Of a DNA stretch of 5,194 nt, positions 1 through 5,194 are shown piece by piece. The position numbers were made by a program, and so were the translations under genes. A model generated the notes under the pieces. It ran no database searches. It saw only the letters and a list, made by a program, of their open reading frames with translations, and was not told the DNA's origin. The stretch is taken from positions 1 to 5,194 of the forward strand of contig JAMOPE010000459.1 of the NCBI GenBank assembly GCA_027064785.1, given 5' to 3'. The first letter of the stretch is position 1; each line of letters starts with the position of its first letter. Origin of the DNA: Geobacteraceae bacterium (GTDB lineage Bacteria > Desulfobacterota > Desulfuromonadia > Desulfuromonadales > Geopsychrobacteraceae).

Positions 1-651
1 ATTTTGCGGGATACCAATATCGACAATATCCACTTCTCCGGCACAAGCTGCACCGGGTTGACAGCCGTGACCAATTTTAGCGTGATCAAACGTGACCGTC
101 AGATCAGCCTGCACTGCCAGACCGCATACCCGACCGGTTGAGCCATCGACCCCCGAAGGGATATCAACTGAAAAAACCGCCGCCGGGGATTGATTGATCA
201 GCTTGATCGCTTCAGCCTGCAGCCCGCGGACATTCGACTTTAATCCCGTTCCAAAAATTGCATCGATAACAATATCGGGAGAAATCGCTGAAAAGCGGTC
301 TGACAAATGAGGGGTTTCTGTGAGAAATTCAACGGGGAGGTTCAACTGTTGGAGAATATCCAGCATCACCCTAGCATCACCCTTGATTGCCTCTTTTTCA
401 GCCAGCACAAGGGTTATGACCTGCCACCCCTGCTCAGCTAGGACGCGCGCCATAACGTAACCGTCACCACCGTTGTTCCCTTTTCCCGTCAAAATCACCA
501 CCGACGAACCTGACGAGGCACCAAACTTTTCAACAAACTTGGCACAACAACCCCGCCCGGCATTTTCCATCAGGACAACACCGGGTATTCCAAGTTGCTG
601 AATGGCGTAACCATCAACCGCCATCATTTCACTGGCAGTACAAAGTCTCAT
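1..651 (-). CDS. nnr: NAD(P)HX epimerase domain of bifunctional NAD(P)HX repair enzyme Nnr (3' end beyond window)
   Basis: The visible part is the N-terminal YjeF_N domain, which interconverts the R and S epimers of hydrated NADH/NADPH so that the dehydratase can repair them. It acts in the cytosol. The reading frame is open from ATG 651 to the window edge and gives 217 residues. Recognisable motifs are the glycine-rich GKGNNGGDG at residues 56-64, DAIFGTG at 130-136 and SVDIPSGVDG at 161-170; the visible part ends near DIGIP, about where this domain normally finishes. In most bacteria an ADP-dependent dehydratase domain (about 280 residues) follows in the same protein. That part would lie left of base 1, so whether this is a fusion or a stand-alone epimerase cannot be seen. 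The start overlaps the acpS stop by one base (TAATG) and has a GGAGG ribosome binding site, which suggests coupled translation. Confidence 0.93.
   Translation of the reverse strand, partial: MRLCTASEMMAVDGYAIQQLGIPGVVLMENAGRGCCAKFVEKFGASSGSSVVILTGKGNNGGDGYVMARVLAEQGWQVITLVLAEKEAIKGDARVMLDILQQLNLPVEFLTETPHLSDRFSAISPDIVIDAIFGTGLKSNVRGLQAEAIKLINQSPAAVFSVDIPSGVDGSTGRVCGLAVQADLTVTFDHAKIGHGCQPGAACAGEVDIVDIGIPQN
362..383. repeat. Perfect 11-base tandem duplication inside nnr
   Basis: AGCATCACCCT occurs twice head to tail on the plus strand. On the coding strand it falls in the codons for the GDARVML stretch (residues 91-97 of Nnr). The unit is not a multiple of three, so gain or loss of one copy would shift the frame. 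The encoded residues look like normal family sequence, so this is probably a chance repeat rather than an insertion. Confidence 0.6.
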
Positions 652-1028
652 TAATCCTCCAGCACAACCGTCGCGACAGCATAATCGCCATCATGTGAAT
701 AGCTGAGGTGGGCTTTGCGTACCCCACGTTCTTCCAGCATTTCAGTGGCACGTCCCGAAAGTTCCAGAGACGGGCAGCCCAAGGAGTCGAGGACAACGCG
801 CACCTGCTGCCACGCCAAACCATCACGCAAACCGGTTCCAAGAGCCTTGAGAAAAGCTTCCTTGGCGGCAAAACGAGCGGCAAGATGGGGAACGGGATCA
901 CGCTTCTGTAATGCGTAATCAAGCTCGGCAGGGCTGAAGATCCGCTCCAGAACCTTGTTGCCCGGATTGAGAAATTTACGAAACCTCTCACTCCGTGCCA
1001 GATCAGTTCCGATACCGATGATCGCCAA
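651..1028 (-). CDS. acpS: Holo-[acyl-carrier-protein] synthase AcpS
   Basis: AcpS transfers 4'-phosphopantetheine from coenzyme A to the conserved serine of apo-ACP, activating it for fatty acid synthesis; it acts in the cytosol as a trimer with Mg2+. The 125-residue length is typical. Motifs: GIGTDL at residues 5-10 with metal-binding Asp9, FSPAEL at 31-36, and RFAAKEAFLKALGTG at 52-66 with metal-binding Glu57; LSYSHDGDYAVA at 108-119 is the usual C-terminal signature. The start is TTG 1028: the pdxJ stop TAG at 1032-1034 lies in the same frame two codons upstream, and Asp9 needs the residues before it, so no ATG or GTG is possible. A ribosome binding site AAGGGA lies at 1035-1040. The gene is three bases after pdxJ and overlaps nnr by one base. 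One oddity: the position after Asp9 that is often Glu (TDIVEI in E. coli) is Arg12 here (TDLARS). Confidence 0.96.
   Translation of the reverse strand: MAIIGIGTDLARSERFRKFLNPGNKVLERIFSPAELDYALQKRDPVPHLAARFAAKEAFLKALGTGLRDGLAWQQVRVVLDSLGCPSLELSGRATEMLEERGVRKAHLSYSHDGDYAVATVVLED
656..660 (-). promoter_or_regulatory. Ribosome binding site of nnr (GGAGG)
   Basis: GGAGG lies four bases before ATG 651, within the last codons of acpS. Its strength and position support the TAATG overlap start for nnr and coupling to acpS translation. Confidence 0.75.
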
Positions 1029-1031
1029 AGA

Positions 1032-1748
1032 CTATCCCTTTATCAAAGTCAGCATATCCCGCACCGCCCGGTCAATACCGACCAGTGACGCCCGCGAAAT
1101 AATACTGTGACCGATATTATACTCTTCAATCCCCGGCAACTTGAGAACGGGAAGAATATTGCGATAATCGAGACCGTGACCGGCATTGATGCCAAGTCCC
1201 AGTTTCCGGGCGGCACTCATCCCCAACTCAATCCGGCGCAGTTGTTCGTTGCGCTCGCTGGTGCCTTTTGCCTCACAATACATTCCGGTATGGATCTCGA
1301 TGTAGTCGGCTCCGACCTTATGACTTGCTTTGATCTGTTCAAGATCAGGCTCAATAAACAGACTGACAACAATCCCGGCCTGCTTCATCAATGCTATTTT
1401 CTGCTTTAAGGAACTTTGCAGCAAAATAACATCAAGTCCCCCCTCAGTCGTCAGCTCATGACGCCCTTCAGGGACCAGCGTGACCGTCTCCGGCAGAGTC
1501 TTCAGTGCAATGGCCACCATCTCATCGGTTAGAGCCATTTCGAGATTCATCCGGGTTTTAATCGTTTTACGCAGCACCTCAACATCGCGATCCTGGATGT
1601 GACGACGATCCTCACGCAGATGGAGAGTAATTCCATCAGCACCGGCCAGCTCGGCAAGAGCGGCAGCGGCAACCGGGTCGGGCTCGGCACCACCACGCGC
1701 CTGACGGATTGTCGCAATATGATCAATATTGACACTTAATTTAGCCAA
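1032..1748 (-). CDS. pdxJ: Pyridoxine 5'-phosphate synthase PdxJ
   Basis: PdxJ condenses 1-deoxy-D-xylulose 5-phosphate with 3-amino-2-oxopropyl phosphate to form pyridoxine 5'-phosphate, the last ring-forming step of DXP-dependent vitamin B6 synthesis. It is a cytosolic TIM barrel. From the start chosen here it has 238 residues, matching the usual 236-243. Motifs: VNIDHIATIRQARGG at 6-20, HLREDRRHI at 43-51, RMNLEM at 66-71, EIHTG at 151-155, NAGHGL at 188-193 and NIGH at 211-214. His43, Glu70 and His191 correspond to E. coli catalytic residues His45, Glu72 and His193. The frame is open upstream to a TTG at 1784 (12 more residues), but that start lies inside glmM, has no ribosome binding site and adds a non-family extension. 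TTG 1748 gives the family N-terminus MAKLSVNID and has AAGGAG eight bases upstream. It lies 25 bases after glmM and three before acpS, its usual partner in proteobacteria. Confidence 0.96.
   Translation of the reverse strand: MAKLSVNIDHIATIRQARGGAEPDPVAAAALAELAGADGITLHLREDRRHIQDRDVEVLRKTIKTRMNLEMALTDEMVAIALKTLPETVTLVPEGRHELTTEGGLDVILLQSSLKQKIALMKQAGIVVSLFIEPDLEQIKASHKVGADYIEIHTGMYCEAKGTSERNEQLRRIELGMSAARKLGLGINAGHGLDYRNILPVLKLPGIEEYNIGHSIISRASLVGIDRAVRDMLTLIKG
1035..1040 (-). promoter_or_regulatory. Ribosome binding site of acpS (AAGGGA), inside the pdxJ 3' end
   Basis: AAGGGA ends six bases before TTG 1028 and is formed by the last Lys-Gly codons of pdxJ running into its TAG stop. It supports the TTG start and suggests that ribosomes finishing pdxJ reinitiate on acpS. 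Confidence 0.7.
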
Positions 1749-1756
1749 CGTCTGTA

Positions 1757-1762
1757 CTCCTT
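1757..1762 (-). promoter_or_regulatory. Ribosome binding site of pdxJ (AAGGAG), decides the TTG 1748 start
   Basis: AAGGAG with an eight-base spacer before TTG 1748 is one of the two strongest Shine-Dalgarno matches in the window. It lies in the 25-base glmM-pdxJ gap and rules in favour of the shorter pdxJ. A second weaker AAGGA lies just upstream at 1766-1770. Confidence 0.8.
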
Positions 1763-1773
1763 GAATTCCTTTT

Positions 1774-3135
1774 TTATGCACCAATATGCTCGCGAACAGC
1801 AGAGGCTACCTGATCGGCCAACACCTCAATGCGTTCCTGATTTTCACCTTCAATCATCACCCGCAGCAACGGCTCCGTTCCGGAATAACGAACCAGAACC
1901 CGTCCTTTGTCGCCCAACTCACTTTCAACATCGTCAATCACCTTCTTGATCGGGGCAATTTCCTGCAAGTCGGCTTTTTTCCGCACCTTCACGTTAACCA
2001 GAACCTGCGGCAAAGAGGTCATCACCTGAGCCAGTTCAGAAAGGGGCTTACCGGTTCGCTGGATAATGGCCAAAACCTGCAATGCGGAGAGAATCCCGTC
2101 TCCGGTGGTATTATGGTCGAGGAAAATCATATGCCCCGACTGCTCACCACCAAGGTTGTAGTCATTTTTGAGCATCTCTTCGACAACATAACGGTCGCCG
2201 ACATCGGTGCGAACCACTTTTCCACCAACCTTTTTCATGGCAATATCAAGCCCCATATTGCTCATGACCGTAGCGACAACAGTTTTCTTCTTTAACTGCC
2301 CGGCTTTAATCATTTCTGTCCCACACAAAGCCATAATGTGGTCACCATCGACCTCGACCCCGTGTTCATCGACAAAAATGACCCGGTCGGCATCGCCATC
2401 AAGGGCAATTCCCAGATCAGCCCGGTATTCCCGGACCTTTGCTGCCATAACTTCTGGATGCATAGAACCACATCCTTCATTGATGTTGGTCCCGTTAGGC
2501 TTAATACCGAGAGGAATAACTTCGGCCCCCAGCTCAGTCAGGACGCACGGTGCAACCTTGTAACCGGCACCATGAGCGCAATCGAGGACAATCCTCAATC
2601 CCTGCAGGTCGAGATCCTTAGGGAACGTATTCTTCAGGAAAACCACATAACGACCAATAGCATCGTCAATCCGGTATGCCTTACCTACTTCATCAGCAAT
2701 CGGACGCAGTTCGTCCAGACGATGATTGATAATCAACTCCTCAATCTTCAGCTCCAATTCATCGGGAAGCTTGTAACCTGTTCTGGAGAAAAACTTGATT
2801 CCGTTGTCCTGATAGGGATTATGCGAGGCACTGATCACCACCCCCGCATCGGCGCGCATTGATGAGGTGATAAATGCAATCCCCGGGGTCGGCAGAGGAC
2901 CGACAACCAGCACATCGACTCCCATCGAGCAAATCCCGGCAACCAGAGCATTTTCAATCATATAGCCGGAAAGACGGGTATCTTTCCCAATAACAATCCG
3001 ATGGCGGCGATTGGCTTCGTGTTTAAATACAAATGCAGCAGCCCGTCCAAGTTGCATCGCCATCTCAGTCGTCATTGGGTCAATATTAGCAACCCCGCGC
3101 ACACCATCGGTTCCAAATAATTTCTTTTCAACCAT
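1774..3135 (-). CDS. glmM: Phosphoglucosamine mutase GlmM
   Basis: GlmM converts glucosamine-6-phosphate to glucosamine-1-phosphate, the committed step to UDP-GlcNAc for peptidoglycan and LPS. It is a cytosolic alpha-D-phosphohexomutase of 453 residues, a normal length. Motifs: FGTDGVRG at 7-14; the phosphoserine loop ISASHNP at 101-107, where Ser104 corresponds to E. coli Ser102; the metal loop DGDADR at 246-251; the sugar-binding loop GGEQSGH at 329-335; and the phosphate-binding loop RYSGTEP at 416-422. The four domains are roughly 1-150, 157-255, 258-368 and 373-453. The residues around these loops fit GlmM rather than phosphomannomutase/phosphoglucomutase, and the cdaA-cdaR neighbours support this. 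The ATG overlaps the cdaR stop by one base (TAATG). In Gram-positive bacteria GlmM binds CdaA and inhibits it; whether that holds here is inference. All key residues are present. Confidence 0.97.
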   Translation of the reverse strand: MVEKKLFGTDGVRGVANIDPMTTEMAMQLGRAAAFVFKHEANRRHRIVIGKDTRLSGYMIENALVAGICSMGVDVLVVGPLPTPGIAFITSSMRADAGVVISASHNPYQDNGIKFFSRTGYKLPDELELKIEELIINHRLDELRPIADEVGKAYRIDDAIGRYVVFLKNTFPKDLDLQGLRIVLDCAHGAGYKVAPCVLTELGAEVIPLGIKPNGTNINEGCGSMHPEVMAAKVREYRADLGIALDGDADRVIFVDEHGVEVDGDHIMALCGTEMIKAGQLKKKTVVATVMSNMGLDIAMKKVGGKVVRTDVGDRYVVEEMLKNDYNLGGEQSGHMIFLDHNTTGDGILSALQVLAIIQRTGKPLSELAQVMTSLPQVLVNVKVRKKADLQEIAPIKKVIDDVESELGDKGRVLVRYSGTEPLLRVMIEGENQERIEVLADQVASAVREHIGA

Positions 3136-3848
3136 TAATTTTCCCCATCCTTCTGTTGAGTATCGATCGTCAGCTCCGCTTCGGCATTCTCTTCGGGAGG
3201 AGCTTCGACCGGTTGAATTTCAACTTGAACTTCAGTTGTTTTTTCGTCTTTAAAATGAGTATACGTTCCACGATGAACCAGCGGAACAATTAAGGAAAAG
3301 CCTTCGTTAACTCCGTTGAGGTCAACATCTTCTGTCGTGACTTCATTGACGCTCTTCAGTTCCGTTTCGGCTCCCTCGACAATAACCTCGTCGGGAACGG
3401 ACTTAACGTCTACAAGTTTAAAGCCAACCAGAGGATGTCCCACAATGGCAACCTTAATCGGAACAAGTTTGTGTTTGACCCGTTCAAGTTTTAAATCGAT
3501 AAATGACGGTGAAAGGCGGGTCACCCGCAAACCGGCAGGAAGATTCAACCGCTCTTCCAATTGCTTGAATGTCGTCAACCCCGGCTTGAGGTCGGAAAGG
3601 TCGACCACAATGCTGATATCGTTCGGGCTGATTTTCATCTGCAGGGTCCGTGGCCCACTGATCCTGACATCGACAAGGCTGGGAACCTCATTGGCGACCA
3701 TCAATCCACTGGGAACATTCTGCAACTCAAGCGGGACACGGTATCCGACTTCAAGGCGCCGCTCGCCCATAATGAACATCCAGAGCATTATTGCAAACGC
3801 AATAGAAAGTAACTTCAATGCCCAGTTTTCGGTAATCAACTTGAACAT
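3135..3848 (-). CDS. cdaR: YbbR-domain protein CdaR, putative regulator of diadenylate cyclase CdaA
   Basis: CdaR is a membrane-anchored partner encoded next to CdaA; in Gram-positive bacteria it modulates cyclic di-AMP synthesis. The 237-residue protein has one N-terminal membrane segment at about 9-27, ending before the charged GERR. Two YbbR-like repeats follow, at about 36-123 (starting near [14 protein letters not shown]) and 126-213 (starting near [18 protein letters not shown]). The last 25 residues are rich in Glu, Asp, Pro and Gln and look disordered. The YbbR part is expected on the outer face of the inner membrane. With two repeats it is shorter than the B. subtilis protein, though short versions are common in deltaproteobacteria as far as I recall. 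ATG 3848 lies five bases after the cdaA stop with AAAGGG eight bases upstream. Family assignment rests on the repeat pattern and context; the regulatory role here is inferred. Confidence 0.92.
   Translation of the reverse strand: MFKLITENWALKLLSIAFAIMLWMFIMGERRLEVGYRVPLELQNVPSGLMVANEVPSLVDVRISGPRTLQMKISPNDISIVVDLSDLKPGLTTFKQLEERLNLPAGLRVTRLSPSFIDLKLERVKHKLVPIKVAIVGHPLVGFKLVDVKSVPDEVIVEGAETELKSVNEVTTEDVDLNGVNEGFSLIVPLVHRGTYTHFKDEKTTEVQVEIQPVEAPPEENAEAELTIDTQQKDGEN
3142..3146 (-). promoter_or_regulatory. Probable ribosome binding site of glmM (GGGGA)
   Basis: GGGGA lies six bases before ATG 3135, inside the last cdaR codons; an AAGGA at 3148-3152 is further away (12 bases). This is a moderate site, and the TAATG overlap suggests that glmM translation depends partly on cdaR. 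Confidence 0.5.
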
Positions 3849-3853
3849 TCAGG

Positions 3854-4651
3854 CTACCCTTTCTTCTTCGGCGGGGTCTTTTTCTTGATTTTTGTTTTAC
3901 GCGGTTCCAACAATCGACCGAGAACTTTCTTCAAACTCGTCGCATCAAGGTTCCGGGTCATTCCACCATTGACGGCAACCGAAACATTTCCCGTTTCTTC
4001 CGAAACAACAATCGCAACCGCATCCGACAGTTCGGTCAGACCGACAGCAGCCCGGTGACGGGTTCCCATGTCTTTTGTCAAATCGAGACCGCGACTTAAG
4101 GGCAGAAAACAACCCGCTGTTGCCAATCGCCCCTGCTGAACGACAAGCGCCCCATCGTGTATCGGTGAAGAGGGCATAAAAATTGCGCGGATCAGTTCAC
4201 ACGAAACCCGAGCATCGATCTCGGTTCCCGATTCGAGGATATCGTTAATCCCATTTTCCCGCTCAATCGCAATTAATGCTCCGATTTTACGCCCACCAAG
4301 GGCAATACTCGCCTTGACCAACTCTTCAATAACTGCCGATTCTTCGTTGGAACTCATTCCTCCAAAAAACGGATTTCGCCCGACATGCATGAGTGCACGC
4401 CGGATATCGTTCTGAAAAATGACGACGATGACGAGAATAATTGAAGAGAGAAAGTTACTGAGAAACCAGTTGAGGGTATGGAGGTCACCGACACGCGAAG
4501 CAATATAGACGACAAAAATGACGACCAGACCAAGGAGCATCTGGACAGCGCGTGTCCCCTTTATCAGGAGGATAATCCGATAGATGATGAATGCCACAAG
4601 GCCGATGTCCAGAATATCGAGAAGCCGGATATTAGCAAAGACATCAAACAT
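3854..4651 (-). CDS. cdaA: Diadenylate cyclase CdaA (DacA), membrane-bound cyclic di-AMP synthase
   Basis: CdaA joins two ATP molecules into cyclic di-AMP, a second messenger linked to osmolyte/potassium control and cell-wall balance. From ATG 4651 the protein has 265 residues, usual for the family. It has three membrane segments (about 12-30, 38-54 and 59-79), a short linker and a cytosolic DAC domain at about 95-240. Both catalytic signatures are intact: DGA at 166-168 (in HDGALVV) and RHR at 198-200 (in GTRHRAAVGLTE). The C-terminus is strongly basic, with eight Lys in the last 15 residues. A GTG at 4660 would add three residues but has no ribosome binding site and is itself part of GGTGA, which sits five bases before ATG 4651; the shorter start is therefore preferred. 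It precedes cdaR by five bases and follows folP by 46 bases. The folP-cdaA-cdaR-glmM order is a known arrangement; function is assigned from motifs. Confidence 0.96.
   Translation of the reverse strand: MFDVFANIRLLDILDIGLVAFIIYRIILLIKGTRAVQMLLGLVVIFVVYIASRVGDLHTLNWFLSNFLSSIILVIVVIFQNDIRRALMHVGRNPFFGGMSSNEESAVIEELVKASIALGGRKIGALIAIERENGINDILESGTEIDARVSCELIRAIFMPSSPIHDGALVVQQGRLATAGCFLPLSRGLDLTKDMGTRHRAAVGLTELSDAVAIVVSEETGNVSVAVNGGMTRNLDATSLKKVLGRLLEPRKTKIKKKTPPKKKG
3857..3862 (-). promoter_or_regulatory. Ribosome binding site of cdaR (AAAGGG), inside the cdaA 3' end
   Basis: AAAGGG lies eight bases before ATG 3848 and is made by the final Lys-Gly codons of cdaA, with the cdaA TAG stop inside the spacer. 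This arrangement favours coupled production of CdaA and its partner CdaR. Confidence 0.7.
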
Positions 4652-4697
4652 GGGAATCACCGTATGTAGGTTGTTATAAAATCAATCGACCATAAAT
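4652..4697 (-). other. folP-cdaA intergenic spacer, largest gap in the window
   Basis: This 46-base AT-rich gap holds no hairpin or T-run that would act as a terminator, so read-through from folP into cdaA is expected. On the coding strand a TATAAC at about 4672-4677 resembles a -10 element, but the hexamer 17 bases upstream (TTAAAT) matches TTGACA at only three positions, so an internal promoter is possible but weakly supported. The gap also contains the cdaA ribosome binding site. Confidence 0.4.
4657..4661 (-). promoter_or_regulatory. Probable ribosome binding site of cdaA (GGTGA)
   Basis: GGTGA, five bases before ATG 4651, matches the 3' part of the consensus AGGAGGTGA. It overlaps the alternative GTG start at 4660, and so argues for ATG 4651. 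Confidence 0.5.
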
Positions 4698-5194
4698 TTA
4701 AGGGAGTTGTTGTTCACGGATCGCCCAGGCGACCAGCGCAGCATCTCGGGCCGGTCGAACATCATGAACCCGGAAAATCTGAGCCCATTGTCCAACTCCG
4801 GCAGCAATCGTCGCCAACGTTCCTGATAAACGTTCCTGCGGATCATCAAGACCAAGGATTGAACCGATAAAACTTTTTCGTGATGTCCCCAAAAGGATCG
4901 GGCAACCCAACTGATGTAACCGGTCAAGATGGTGAAGCAATTCGAGATTTCCCTGGGCCGTTTTACCGAATCCGATGCCAGGGTCGACCGCCAAAAACTG
5001 TGAATCAATCCCGGCAGAAACTGCCGTATCAACACTCCACTGCAAACTGGCAATAACATCATCCACCAGATGACCATAGTCGGTTTGTTGTTGCATCACT
5101 TCGGGACGACCGCTGGTGTGCATGACAAAGAGACCTGCACCACTTTCGACGACAACTGAAACTATGGCAGGATCAAAACGGAGACCGCTGATAT
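4698..5194 (-). CDS. folP: Dihydropteroate synthase FolP, C-terminal part (5' end beyond window)
   Basis: DHPS condenses 6-hydroxymethyl-7,8-dihydropterin diphosphate with p-aminobenzoate to make dihydropteroate in folate synthesis, and is the sulfonamide target. It is a cytosolic TIM barrel. The frame is open to the right window edge, giving 165 visible residues, roughly the last 60 percent of a usual 270-290. The start and the N-terminal pterin-binding strands lie outside; the internal ATG 5123 is not the start, because DISGLRFDP-like sequence and other family residues precede it in frame. Visible motifs, counting from the first whole codon at the edge: ISGLRFDP at 1-8, VMHTSGRP at 23-30, VDPGIGFGKT at 69-78, GTSRKS at 102-107 (the substrate-binding SRKS loop) and RVHDV at 141-145. 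The key Lys, Arg and His of these loops are present, so the visible part looks functional. It is upstream of cdaA in the same direction. Confidence 0.95.
   Translation of the reverse strand, partial: ISGLRFDPAIVSVVVESGAGLFVMHTSGRPEVMQQQTDYGHLVDDVIASLQWSVDTAVSAGIDSQFLAVDPGIGFGKTAQGNLELLHHLDRLHQLGCPILLGTSRKSFIGSILGLDDPQERLSGTLATIAAGVGQWAQIFRVHDVRPARDAALVAWAIREQQLP

Noticed and set aside
629..991. 120-codon minus-strand frame overlapping acpS
   Set aside because: It is a different frame of the same DNA as AcpS, which carries all its family motifs; the alternative has no recognisable features.
1761..1775. GAATTC palindrome followed by six T on the plus strand, resembling a terminator
   Set aside because: The palindrome has no loop and too short a stem, and no plus-strand gene ends there.
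1749..1784. N-terminal extension of PdxJ from TTG 1784
   Set aside because: It overlaps the glmM end, has no Shine-Dalgarno, and the extension is not part of the PdxJ family; the strong AAGGAG before TTG 1748 explains the start.
1786..2862. Long open frames on the plus strand opposite glmM (1786-2295, 2207-2563, 2338-2862)
   Set aside because: They are antisense to a fully motif-supported glmM, show no recognisable domain or good ribosome binding site, and are explained by the codon bias of the real gene.
3316..3888. 190-codon plus-strand open frame opposite cdaR
   Set aside because: Its composition is dominated by Ser, Thr, Arg and Leu, typical of a reverse-strand shadow, and cdaR fits its family along its full length.
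4682..5077. 131-codon minus-strand frame overlapping folP
   Set aside because: It is out of frame with folP, whose DHPS motifs are clear; the alternative product resembles nothing and is rich in Trp and Arg.
4698..5123. folP starting at the internal ATG 5123 as a short gene
   Set aside because: In-frame DHPS sequence (SGLRFDP and onward) continues upstream to the window edge, so the ATG is an internal methionine of the VMHTSGRP motif.

Overview
The window is a run of seven genes, all on the minus strand. In transcription order (right to left) they are folP (5' part cut off by the window edge), cdaA, cdaR (ybbR), glmM, pdxJ, acpS and the front of nnr (cut off at the left edge). It is housekeeping DNA with almost no non-coding sequence. 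The largest gap is 46 bases (folP-cdaA); the other junctions are gaps of 25, 5 and 3 bases or one-base TAATG overlaps. I see no RNA gene, mobile element, CRISPR array or intrinsic terminator.

The gene order folP-cdaA-cdaR-glmM-pdxJ-acpS-nnr, together with the protein sequences and a roughly balanced GC content, suggests a Gram-negative deltaproteobacterium of the Desulfuromonas/Geobacter group (Desulfobacterota/Desulfuromonadota). This assignment rests on remembered gene order and motifs, not on a search.

Region by region: 4698-5194 holds the C-terminal part of dihydropteroate synthase (folate synthesis). 1774-4651 is the conserved cyclic di-AMP/cell-wall module: membrane diadenylate cyclase CdaA, its membrane-anchored regulator CdaR, and phosphoglucosamine mutase GlmM, which supplies glucosamine-1-phosphate for UDP-GlcNAc, peptidoglycan and LPS. 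651-1748 holds pdxJ and acpS, a pair common in proteobacteria (PLP synthesis and acyl-carrier-protein activation). 1-651 holds the epimerase domain of the NAD(P)HX repair enzyme.

The unit looks like one operon joining cofactor synthesis and repair (folate, PLP, 4'-phosphopantetheine, NAD(P)H) with envelope precursor supply and a second messenger. Several start codons needed correction or justification: pdxJ starts at a TTG at 1748, not at the longer upstream option; acpS must start at TTG 1028 because a stop lies two codons upstream in frame; cdaA best starts at ATG 4651. Ribosome binding sites for cdaR and acpS lie inside the last Lys-Gly codons of the preceding gene, and those for nnr and glmM also lie inside the preceding coding region, so translational coupling is likely. 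I found no convincing new system here; the points worth a second look are details of start choice, coupling and protein tails.
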